Assembly (NCBI GenBank): GCA_023457935.1
Contig: JAEXBA010000008.1
Span: forward strand, 24,581-88,580
Origin: Bacteroidota bacterium
GTDB lineage: Bacteria; Bacteroidota; Bacteroidia; Flavobacteriales; Weeksellaceae
Length of the DNA stretch: 64,000 nucleotides
Direction of reading: 5' to 3'
Shown here: piece after piece, positions 26,401 through 33,960 of the stretch
Position numbering within the stretch: position 1 is the stretch's first letter
How the letters are laid out: each line of letters opens with the position of its first letter
Program-made: the position numbers and the translations under genes
Notes under the pieces: model-generated
Seen by the model: the letters and a program-made list of their open reading frames with translations, nothing else
What the model was told of the DNA's origin: nothing
Database searches by the model: none

Positions 26401-27543
26401 ATGAAAAATCTTTTACTACCTTTAGCTGCCTTATTGATGGGCGCTTCCACAAGTGCGCAAGACGTTTTTGCATTAACGGGAAAGAGCAGTTCCCAGATTA
26501 TCTTTAATGATTTCCGCGCGCTTGACTTGCAGAATGATAACTCCGGAAGAAGTATTTTTTCAGCAGAATCGGTTCCGAATGTATTCTCACAGCGGCTGAA
26601 AAGTAAATTTGCTGAAGCGAAAGGAACCTACCACAATTCCCAGTTCCAGGTGATGGCAAATCTTGCTGAAGACCAAGCCGGAAACCTGATTTATACGCCG
26701 ATGTATTCTTCCAATGTCTATGTCATCAACCGTAAGTCCGGTAACCTTACACTGGTGGAGAACAGTGTCATCAAAACGACTGCCTGCGATATCAGTTCGC
26801 ATTTCACGAGAATGGCATCAGGTTACGACGGCGCAGTGTATCTTTTGAACAATGCAGGTACATCTTTGGTGAAAATTACCAATAACAGAGGCGAATATGC
26901 CCTTGAAGATCTTGGAGCTGTGAAAACTGTTTCCAACGATCCCGCGATTTCACTTTCAGTAATGACTTCAGGTTACGGCGGTGATATGGTGGCAGATGCG
27001 GAAAATAATTTCTACATTTTTGCGGCTTCCGGTAATGTTTTCAAACTGAACACAGGGAAAATGGAAGCGGTTTTTGTCGGAAAAATTGATGGACTTCCCG
27101 AAAATTACTCTCTGAACGGGGCTGCAGTTCTGGAAAACGGAAAGGTGATGGTGGCGAGTGCAAAGGGAAGCGGTTTTTATCAGGTGGATATCAACTCGCT
27201 TCAGGCAACGGCAATGAATAAAGGTAACGGACTTCCGGTCTATGATCTCGCAAGCAACAACTTCCTGAATAACCGTGGCATTGCTGGTCTTCATAAGGGC
27301 GCAGCAATAGAGATTTACCCTACCAAAATTGATCAGGAACATGTAAATATCCGTGCTCCGAAAGGAACTTATCAGCTGGAAGTGTTTGATGCCGCCGGAA
27401 GCAGGGTTCACAGCGGAAAAATGAGCGTTTCCGGAGAGGAGAAAATAGATCTTCAGAGCTTGACCAAAGGCGTTTATATCATTAACGTAAAGGATGAAAG
27501 CGGAAAAATTCTGGCGACAAGAAAAGTAATCGTTACCCGATAG
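26401..27543 (+). CDS. T9SS type A sorting-domain secreted protein
   Basis: The 380-residue protein has a signal peptide (LLPLAALLMGASTSAQ) and a body with repeated beta-propeller-like stretches (GYDGAVYLLNNAGTSLVKIT, GYGGDMVADAENNFYIFAA). The C-terminal about 70 residues match a type A sorting domain: YQLEVFDAAGSRVHSGKMSV, then LTKGVYIINVKD and KVIVTR at the end. Such domains direct proteins through the type IX secretion system to the cell surface. The passenger's function is unknown. It stands alone, followed by a terminator. Confidence 0.82.
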   Translation: MKNLLLPLAALLMGASTSAQDVFALTGKSSSQIIFNDFRALDLQNDNSGRSIFSAESVPNVFSQRLKSKFAEAKGTYHNSQFQVMANLAEDQAGNLIYTPMYSSNVYVINRKSGNLTLVENSVIKTTACDISSHFTRMASGYDGAVYLLNNAGTSLVKITNNRGEYALEDLGAVKTVSNDPAISLSVMTSGYGGDMVADAENNFYIFAASGNVFKLNTGKMEAVFVGKIDGLPENYSLNGAAVLENGKVMVASAKGSGFYQVDINSLQATAMNKGNGLPVYDLASNNFLNNRGIAGLHKGAAIEIYPTKIDQEHVNIRAPKGTYQLEVFDAAGSRVHSGKMSVSGEEKIDLQSLTKGVYIINVKDESGKILATRKVIVTR

Positions 27544-27568
27544 CGAATATTCCGATTTTTAATGAGTT

Positions 27569-27601
27569 ACCTCTCCCGACTGAATTTTGGAGAGGTTTTT
27601 T
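27569..27601 (+). terminator. Intrinsic terminator after the T9SS cargo gene
   Basis: An 8-bp stem ACCTCTCC/GGAGAGGT with a 12-base loop is followed by TTTTT. Confidence 0.75.
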
Positions 27602-27709
27602 CATGAATTTTGTCATAGTTTGAAATGTAACTTGTAAATTACTGATAATCAATAATTAAACTGTTTTTTTCTTTTGTTCGGAATTATGCTGTTTTTGGCA
27701 TTTAATGTT

Positions 27710-27717
27710 TAACTTTG
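27710..27717 (+). promoter_or_regulatory. -7 promoter element of malQ
   Basis: TAACTTTG matches TAnnTTTG and ends 24 bases before the malQ ATG. A TTTG at 27694 lies too close (12 bases) to be the usual -33 element. Confidence 0.4.
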
Positions 27718-27741
27718 TGTCACACAAAACAGTAAATTTCA

Positions 27742-30396
27742 ATGAGACTTTTTTTTAATATTAATTTCCATACCAAAATGGGCGAGAAAATGCAGCTTTT
27801 GGTGATGGAAGAAGGTCATGACGATCAGATTCACGATCTGAATTATACCGATAACGGAAACTGGGAAACCGAAGTAGATTTTTATTCGAAGGCAATTTCC
27901 TACAAATATCAGCTTACGGATGAGGGCGGAAATATTCTTGATGAAGAATACGCGCTGCATCATCTTTCTTTTCCGCACAACGTAAAAGAGTTCAGGATTT
28001 TTGATGTCTGGAATTCCAAAAACTTCCCGGAAAATTACCTGAACAACAAGGTTTATCAGAACAGAATCAGCGGTTTTAAACCGGAAAAACTTTCCATACT
28101 GAAAAAGCACACGCATCTCTTCAGAATTGAAGCTCCGCTGTATCAGCCTAACTGGAAAATGGTTATTCTTGGCAACTGCGAAGCTTTGGGCAACTGGGAA
28201 TATCTCCGGACCATTGCGATGGCTCAGACTTCACTTGGTGTTTGGGAAGCAGCGGTGGAAATTCGTGAAGATCACTTCATTCAGTATAAATACGGTGTGA
28301 TGGATACCGAATCCGGACATGTATTTGATGTTGAATACGGTGAAAACAGATGGGCAGTTCCGAATAAAGATTCAGAACAGCTTCACATTAAGGCCGATCA
28401 TTTTTTCCGTTACAAATCTTTTGAGCTTTATCATGCAGCCGGAGTTGCAGTTCCTGTATTCGCTTTAAGGTCCGAAAGCGGTTTCGGAGTCGGTGAATTT
28501 GCAGATCTTAAACTGCTGGCAGACTGGGCGAAGAAAACCAATCTCGGAATTCTTCAGATTCTGCCGATTAATGATACGACGGCCAATTATACCTGGACCG
28601 ATTCATATCCTTACGCTGCGATTTCCGTTTATGCGCTTCATCCACAGTATATTTCAATTGATAATCTTGAGTACAAGCTGTCCAAAGATCTGAAAAAAGA
28701 GTTTGAAACTCAGAAAGCAGAACTGAACGGCTTTGATCTTATTGATTACGAAAAAATGATGTCCGGCAAGTGGAAGTTTCTGCGCGAAGTGTTCACGGCA
28801 AATTCCGAGAAAATTCTGAAAGACAAAAATTTCAAGAAGTTCATCAAGGATAATGAAAGCTGGCTGTTACCTTACTCCGCATTCTGTGTACTCCGCGACA
28901 AATACAAAACACCGAATTTCAACGACTGGAAAACCCATAAAAAATATATCGCCGGTAAAGTGGCGCCGATGTTCACTGCGAAAAGCAAGGATTATAAGGA
29001 AACAATGCTTCACTCATGGGTTCAGTATCAGCTTCATCTTCAGCTTAAAGATGCCATTGATTACACGCATGAACTTGGGGTTTCTGTAAAAGGTGATTTG
29101 CCGATCGGAATTTACCGTTATTCTGTAGAAGCATGGACGGAACCTGAACTTTTCGGTATGGATTTTCAGGCCGGTGCACCGCCGGATCAGTTTACAGATT
29201 TAGGGCAGAACTGGGAATTCCCGACCTACAACTGGGAAGCCATGAAAGCCGACGGCTACAACTGGTGGAAAAACCGCTTCAAAGCGCTGGAGCAGTATTT
29301 TGATGCAATGAGAATCGACCATATTCTTGGATTTTTCAGAATCTGGAGAATGCCAATTTCGGCAACACAGGGAATTTTGGGTTATTTTTATCCTGCCGTG
29401 CCGGTTAAAATGGAGGAATTTCATGCAAGACATATTCCTTTCAATGAAGACCGTTATACCCAACCGTACATCAACGATCAGATTCTTTGGGATTATTTTG
29501 GAGATGAAAGGGATACAATTCACAATCATTTCATGAACAATCATTTCAACGGAACGTATTCCTTCAAACCGGAATACGACACGCAGAGAAAACTCAAAGA
29601 ATATTTTGCTGAAAATCCACACGAATGGGCAGAAGACAAATTGATTTCTTTATGCGCGAATGTTCTGTTCCTTACTGAAGAACGCGATGGTGAAACCGTT
29701 TACCATCCGAGATTCAACATTGAAAAAACGGATTCCTACAAATACCTTTCCGACTGGGAAAAGCAAAGTATTTATGATCTTTACGTAGATTATTTCTTCA
29801 AGCGTCAGGACGGACTTTGGTACGCAAGCGCGATGGAAAAACTTCCGGTGATTCTTAATTCAACAGAAATGCTGATTTGTGGTGAAGATTTAGGTCTTGT
29901 TCCGGACTGCGTTCCTCAGGTGATGGATAAACTTGCGATTACCGCACTGAAAGTGCAGAGAATGCCTTCCGACAGTATTCCGTTCTACAATCCGAAAAAC
30001 GCTTCTTATCTGAATGTGGTTACTGCTTCATCGCACGACAGCTCTACGCTGAGACAGTGGTGGCAGGAAGACCGTGAACTGATTGTGAAGTATTTCCACG
30101 AGCAGCTTCATCAGCACGGAAGCGCACCGGGAGAAATGGTTCCGGAAATCGGAGAGATGATCATGAAACAGCATCTGTACAACGATGCGATGCTTGCGAT
30201 TTTCCCAATCCAGGAATTTTTGGCGACCGATTATCAGTTGAGAAATCCGGATATAAATAACGAACGAATCAACATTCCAGCAATATTTCCGCATTACTGG
30301 CGTTACAGGCTTCATATCAACCTTGAAGAACTGAACACTCAGGAAGATTTCAATAATAAAATTGCGTACTGGATTCAGGATTCCGGAAGAAAATAA
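27742..30396 (+). CDS. malQ: 4-alpha-glucanotransferase, DPE2-like with two N-terminal CBM20 domains
   Basis: The 884-residue enzyme has two starch-binding CBM20-like domains (about 1-105, and 130-225 with GNCEALGNWEYLRTIAMAQT), then a GH77 catalytic barrel starting near residue 233 (GVAVPVFALRSESGFGVGEF). The nucleophile is Asp526 in RIDHILGFFRIWRMP, the acid/base Glu715 in CGEDLG, and Asp766 in SSHDSS. Tandem CBM20 plus GH77 is the DPE2 arrangement, whose members transfer glucose from maltose to branched glucans. No signal peptide, so it works in the cytosol on glycogen or maltodextrin. A terminator follows. Confidence 0.92.
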   Translation: MRLFFNINFHTKMGEKMQLLVMEEGHDDQIHDLNYTDNGNWETEVDFYSKAISYKYQLTDEGGNILDEEYALHHLSFPHNVKEFRIFDVWNSKNFPENYLNNKVYQNRISGFKPEKLSILKKHTHLFRIEAPLYQPNWKMVILGNCEALGNWEYLRTIAMAQTSLGVWEAAVEIREDHFIQYKYGVMDTESGHVFDVEYGENRWAVPNKDSEQLHIKADHFFRYKSFELYHAAGVAVPVFALRSESGFGVGEFADLKLLADWAKKTNLGILQILPINDTTANYTWTDSYPYAAISVYALHPQYISIDNLEYKLSKDLKKEFETQKAELNGFDLIDYEKMMSGKWKFLREVFTANSEKILKDKNFKKFIKDNESWLLPYSAFCVLRDKYKTPNFNDWKTHKKYIAGKVAPMFTAKSKDYKETMLHSWVQYQLHLQLKDAIDYTHELGVSVKGDLPIGIYRYSVEAWTEPELFGMDFQAGAPPDQFTDLGQNWEFPTYNWEAMKADGYNWWKNRFKALEQYFDAMRIDHILGFFRIWRMPISATQGILGYFYPAVPVKMEEFHARHIPFNEDRYTQPYINDQILWDYFGDERDTIHNHFMNNHFNGTYSFKPEYDTQRKLKEYFAENPHEWAEDKLISLCANVLFLTEERDGETVYHPRFNIEKTDSYKYLSDWEKQSIYDLYVDYFFKRQDGLWYASAMEKLPVILNSTEMLICGEDLGLVPDCVPQVMDKLAITALKVQRMPSDSIPFYNPKNASYLNVVTASSHDSSTLRQWWQEDRELIVKYFHEQLHQHGSAPGEMVPEIGEMIMKQHLYNDAMLAIFPIQEFLATDYQLRNPDINNERINIPAIFPHYWRYRLHINLEELNTQEDFNNKIAYWIQDSGRK

Positions 30397-30432
30397 TAGT
30401 GCTGATTATCAGCGTTTAAAGCAAATGTTTAG

Positions 30433-30468
30433 AGAAGTTAAGTCTGCGGATTTAACTTCTTTTTTTTA
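30433..30468 (+). terminator. Intrinsic terminator after malQ
   Basis: A 9-bp stem AGAAGTTAA/TTAACTTCT with a 10-base loop is followed by eight T residues. Confidence 0.8.
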
Positions 30469-30552
30469 TTTACATCAAACAATTGAATTTGAAGCAGGTA
30501 ATTGTCCCGCTTTTTATGAATAAATTATTAGTTAACCTTATTTAGTAAAAAA

Positions 30553-31575
30553 ATGAAAAAAATATTCTTAGGATTATCAGTGGTTTTCGCATCACTTTTT
30601 TCCGCTCAGTATTCCCAGAATAACGGTTGGGGAAATGATGGCTATAACAACGGCTATTATGGCGACCGCGATGATTCATATTACTTCCCGGAAGATTATT
30701 ACTATGAGTATCCGGACGATTATTATTCCGACGACTATTACAGAAGTTATTATAACGATTACAGACGGAGCATCAGCATGATTAACTGGGAGCGTTTCTT
30801 CATGCAGTATCAGCTTACCAGAATGCAGATGGAAATGATTATGGATCTCAACCGTCAGTTTAATTCCTATTATGTTTGGAACAACTATTACAGAATGAAT
30901 CCGAACCGTTGGTATTACGACAGATTCTACGCTTTGGAAAGAATTCTGGGACCACAGGTTTTCATTGTTTTCCAGAACAACTATTATAATGGTTACAGTC
31001 CGTTCACCTATTACACCAACAGATGGCACAACTACTATCAGCCAAGATTCCGTGTAAGACCGGCATATGTAAATGTAAACATCAACTTGTTCCGTGTGAA
31101 CCGTAACGATTACCACAGAAGCGTAGGAAACAACTACGGATGGAACCAGCCAAGAAACCAGAGAACGCCAGGTGGATTCCGTGAGGATAACGGTTACAGA
31201 TCCAACACCAACAGCAGCGGTTACAGAAACCAGAATAACACAGGTCTCAGAACGTCCGGATCATCGGTGAGAAGCAATTCAGAATCAGGCATGAGAAACT
31301 CCGGTTCATCATCGGTAAGAAGCAGTTCGCAGTCTGGTGTAAGAACTTCCACATCGAGAAGTGGCGGTTTCAGAAATGATTCGGGAACCAGCAGCGTGAG
31401 AAGCAGTTCTCCAAGAGTTGAAAACAGATCAGCAACCAGTGTAAGATCCCAGCCTACAGGAACCAGAACCATGGAAAGCAACAGGTCTTCCAACAGTGGA
31501 AGCACCAGAAGCAGCGGAACAAGAAGTTCCAGCAGCAGCAGAGGTTCCGGCGGATCAATGGGAGGAAGGAGATAG
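30553..31575 (+). CDS. Secreted Tyr/Asn-rich protein with Ser/Arg-rich low-complexity tail
   Basis: The 340-residue protein has a signal peptide (KKIFLGLSVVFASLFSAQ). Residues 20-75 are extremely rich in Tyr, Asp, Asn and Gly (DDSYYFPEDYYYEYPDDYY). Residues 76-200 form a more regular helical and aromatic region (MQYQLTRMQMEMIMDLNR). The last 140 residues are a repetitive Ser/Arg/Gly/Thr tail with units like SSVRSSSQSGVRTS. No family recognised. The composition suggests an exported, perhaps surface-bound or structural protein; that is inference only. It is followed by a terminator. Confidence 0.65.
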   Translation: MKKIFLGLSVVFASLFSAQYSQNNGWGNDGYNNGYYGDRDDSYYFPEDYYYEYPDDYYSDDYYRSYYNDYRRSISMINWERFFMQYQLTRMQMEMIMDLNRQFNSYYVWNNYYRMNPNRWYYDRFYALERILGPQVFIVFQNNYYNGYSPFTYYTNRWHNYYQPRFRVRPAYVNVNINLFRVNRNDYHRSVGNNYGWNQPRNQRTPGGFREDNGYRSNTNSSGYRNQNNTGLRTSGSSVRSNSESGMRNSGSSSVRSSSQSGVRTSTSRSGGFRNDSGTSSVRSSSPRVENRSATSVRSQPTGTRTMESNRSSNSGSTRSSGTRSSSSSRGSGGSMGGRR

Positions 31576-31596
31576 CACAAATCTTTTATATAATGG

Positions 31597-31626
31597 AAAG
31601 GCAGTTGGTAATAAGACTGCCTTTTT
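31597..31626 (+). terminator. Intrinsic terminator
   Basis: A 9-bp stem AAAGGCAGT/ACTGCCTTT with a 10-base loop runs into a T tract. Confidence 0.82.
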
Positions 31627-31701
31627 TGTTTTTAAGATTACAGAATTATTAATTATTACACTCGGAGAAACATTTAAGCGGCAGTTCTTGTATTTTTGAA
31701 T

Positions 31702-32688
31702 ATGAAGATTTTGTATGCCATTCAGGGAACCGGAAACGGACATGTAAGCCGTGCGAGGGAAATAATTCCGCATCTTAAGAACCACGGGGAGGTAGATATT
31801 TTGATCAGCGGAACTCAGCCAGAAGTTGGTCTTGAAGATGATGTGAAGTTTCAGTTCAACGGCTTTGGTTTTGTTTTCGGAAAAAACGGAAGTGTAGATT
31901 TCAGGGAAACCTGGAACCGCTTTCATTCAGTTCAGTTTTTGAAAGATGTTAAAAGTCTTCCGGTGCGCGATTATGATCTGGTAATTAATGATTTTGAACC
32001 TGTTACCGCCTGGGCATGTAAACTCAAAAGGAAAAAATCGGTTGCTTTAAGTCATCAGTCTGCTTATCTGTCCGAAAAGACGCCGCAGCTTAAAGGTTTT
32101 CACTGGGGAAAAGTAATTATGAATAATTACGCGCCTTCCACTCATCACGTTGCGTTTCATTTTGAAAAGTACGATCACTTCATCAATACACCGGTCATCC
32201 GCAGCGAAATAAGAAACCTGAAACCTGAAGACCACGGTCATTACACTGTTTATTTGCCGGCTTACGGCGACGAATTTATTCTGAAGCAAGCCAAAAGATT
32301 TCCTGATACGAAGTGGCATATCTTTTCCAAACATACCCAGCAGTATTATCAGTCCGGCAATGCTGAGGTTTTTCCGGTGGATAATGAGAAATTTCAGAAA
32401 TCACTTCAGTTCTGTACAGGATTGTTAACCGGCGGCGGTTTTGAGGGCCCTGCAGAAGCGCTATTTCTGGGTAAGAAAGTTCTCGCCGTTCCGATGGCTC
32501 ATCAGTATGAACAGCAGTGCAACGCACTGGCGATGGAAAAAATGGGCGTTCCGGTAATCTGGAAGGAATCGGAGTTCGAACAGAAGCTTCCTGCATGGAT
32601 TGAAGACCGTTTAAAGATCGAGGTTCATTATCCGGATGAAACCGCAGATATTATTTCCGGTTTGATAAGGAAGTACCGCAATATTTAA
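31702..32688 (+). CDS. Glycosyltransferase-like protein of the MurG/UDP-glycosyltransferase fold
   Basis: I start at ATG 31702 (328 residues). The N-terminus ILYAIQGTGNGHVSRAREI has the Gly-rich GNGHxxR loop of GT-B family enzymes (MurG-like, family 28). The C-terminal half has LTGGGFEGPAEALFLGKKV and VPMAHQYEQQCNALAMEKMG, which match the nucleotide-sugar-binding site of this fold. Sugar donor and acceptor are unknown. Similar genes are common in Bacteroidota as stand-alone glycosyltransferases. Confidence 0.82.
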   Translation: MKILYAIQGTGNGHVSRAREIIPHLKNHGEVDILISGTQPEVGLEDDVKFQFNGFGFVFGKNGSVDFRETWNRFHSVQFLKDVKSLPVRDYDLVINDFEPVTAWACKLKRKKSVALSHQSAYLSEKTPQLKGFHWGKVIMNNYAPSTHHVAFHFEKYDHFINTPVIRSEIRNLKPEDHGHYTVYLPAYGDEFILKQAKRFPDTKWHIFSKHTQQYYQSGNAEVFPVDNEKFQKSLQFCTGLLTGGGFEGPAEALFLGKKVLAVPMAHQYEQQCNALAMEKMGVPVIWKESEFEQKLPAWIEDRLKIEVHYPDETADIISGLIRKYRNI

Positions 32689-32770
32689 CATTTTTTAATA
32701 AAAACAGCTTTAACCTTAGCATTTTTTCACTATCAAAAAGACAGAAACAACAACAAGTAAATTTAAGATA

Positions 32771-33250
32771 ATGAAAAAATTAATTTTTGGAATTGCGCTA
32801 ATAGGAATGGGAGGATTTGCCATGGCGCAGCAGACACAACCTACAGCACAGCAGAAAGCAGAGCGTGAAGCCCACAGAATGGAAATGCAGCAGAAGAATA
32901 CCGAGAGACGCGCTCAGCATCTGGAACAAATGAAGCAGGAACTGAATTTGTCTGATGCACAGATGACGAAACTGAAAGCAATGCAGGACAGAAAAGCAGC
33001 TGAAAGAAAAGGCGAAATGCAGAAGAATCAGGAAATGAGAAAGGAGAAAATGGCCATGATGAAGGAGAAAAGACAGCAGCATGACAACGAAATGAAGCAG
33101 ATACTTACACCCGAGCAGTTCCAGAAATGGGAAGCCAACAGAAAGGCTAAAATGCAGGAGAGAAAAGAAAAATTCCAGGACAGAAAGGATGTCAACGGAA
33201 TGGAAAAAAGAAAAATGCACAAAAAAGTTAGACCGGCCAATGCCAGCTAA
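32771..33250 (+). CDS. Spy/CpxP-like periplasmic protein (DUF4890 type)
   Basis: The 159-residue protein has a signal peptide (LIFGIALIGMGGFAMAQ). The mature part is almost wholly helical and rich in Met, Gln, Lys and Glu, with an LxxxQxxxL pattern (LNLSDAQMTKLKAMQDRK) and a second ILTPEQFQKWEANRKAK near residue 112. These two LTxxQ-like repeats are the mark of the Spy/CpxP and DUF4890 families, periplasmic chaperones or metal-stress proteins. The exact role here is unknown. A strong terminator follows. Confidence 0.75.
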   Translation: MKKLIFGIALIGMGGFAMAQQTQPTAQQKAEREAHRMEMQQKNTERRAQHLEQMKQELNLSDAQMTKLKAMQDRKAAERKGEMQKNQEMRKEKMAMMKEKRQQHDNEMKQILTPEQFQKWEANRKAKMQERKEKFQDRKDVNGMEKRKMHKKVRPANAS

Positions 33251-33283
33251 ATAGTTCATAATTTTGATTTTTTAATGTGAGGG

Positions 33284-33315
33284 AGAGCAGATCTTAGGGT
33301 CTGCTCTTCTTTTGT
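33284..33315 (+). terminator. Intrinsic terminator
   Basis: An 8-bp stem AGAGCAGA/TCTGCTCT with an 8-base loop is followed by TCTTTTGTTTTTTT. Confidence 0.8.
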
Positions 33316-33367
33316 TTTTTTAGCGGTGAGCAATACCTTAAAATTTTCAGAAACTGAAAAAATGCCC

Positions 33368-33375
33368 TATCTTTG
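33368..33375 (+). promoter_or_regulatory. -7 promoter element of ferritin
   Basis: TATCTTTG matches TAnnTTTG and ends 23 bases before the ferritin ATG. TTTT at 33344-33347 is 20 bases upstream, a poor -33 element. Confidence 0.45.
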
Positions 33376-33398
33376 GGCAATAACCTAAAGCTGTACTT

Positions 33399-33908
33399 AT
33401 GATCAGTCCAAAAATTGCACAACTTATCAACGAGCAGATTTCGCATGAACAGTATGCGGCTCAATATTATCTGTCCATGTCCGCCTGGTTTTCCGCGCAG
33501 GATCTTGACGGAATTGCCAACTATTTCCGCGTTCAGAGCAAAGAAGAACTGATGCATGCCGACAAGATGTTTGATTTTCTGAATGATGTTGGTGGAAATA
33601 TTATCATCGGTGAAATTGCCAAACCGCCACATGAATTTGAAAATGCCATTGATATTTTCGAAAAAGCATTGGCTCACGAGAAAGTGGTGACCAAAAGTAT
33701 CTTCAACATTGTGAAAAATGCCAACGAAGAAGGTGATTTCGCAACCGTTTCATTCCTGCAGTGGTTCATCAACGAACAGGTGGAAGAGGAAGCGAGCGCT
33801 TCGCAGCTGGTTACCAAAATCAGGATGGTTTTCGATAATCCTTCGGCGCTTTATCTGTTTGATCAGGAACTCGCACAGCGTGTTTTTGTTGCTGATCCCA
33901 ACGCTTAA
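33399..33908 (+). CDS. ftnA: Ferritin, non-heme
   Basis: The 169-residue four-helix protein has the ferroxidase ligands: Glu in NEQISHEQYAAQYYLSM near residue 17, EELMHADKMFDFLNDVGG near residue 50 (Glu and His), Glu in AHEKVV near residue 94 and Glu in WFINEQVEEE near residue 129. It oxidises and stores iron in the cytosol. It resembles bacterial FtnA rather than bacterioferritin, lacking the heme methionine pattern. The gene is monocistronic with a terminator that overlaps the stop of the convergent helicase gene. Confidence 0.95.
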   Translation: MISPKIAQLINEQISHEQYAAQYYLSMSAWFSAQDLDGIANYFRVQSKEELMHADKMFDFLNDVGGNIIIGEIAKPPHEFENAIDIFEKALAHEKVVTKSIFNIVKNANEEGDFATVSFLQWFINEQVEEEASASQLVTKIRMVFDNPSALYLFDQELAQRVFVADPNA

Positions 33909-33924
33909 CAACAAAAATTAAAAG

Positions 33925-33960
33925 AAAAAAGTCCGGAAATGAAAATTTCCGGACTTTTTT
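33925..33960. terminator. Bidirectional intrinsic terminator with GAAA tetraloop
   Basis: A 16-bp perfect stem AAAAAAGTCCGGAAAT/ATTTCCGGACTTTTTT closes a GAAA loop (33941-33944). The T tract of the + strand form runs into the stop codon of the minus-strand helicase gene (TAA, 33960-33962), and the A tract gives the same form on the other strand. Confidence 0.92.

Noticed and set aside
31691..31698. TATTTTTG as promoter of the glycosyltransferase gene
   Set aside because: It ends 3 bases before the only sensible ATG, so a transcript from it would start inside the gene. No -33 element is present.
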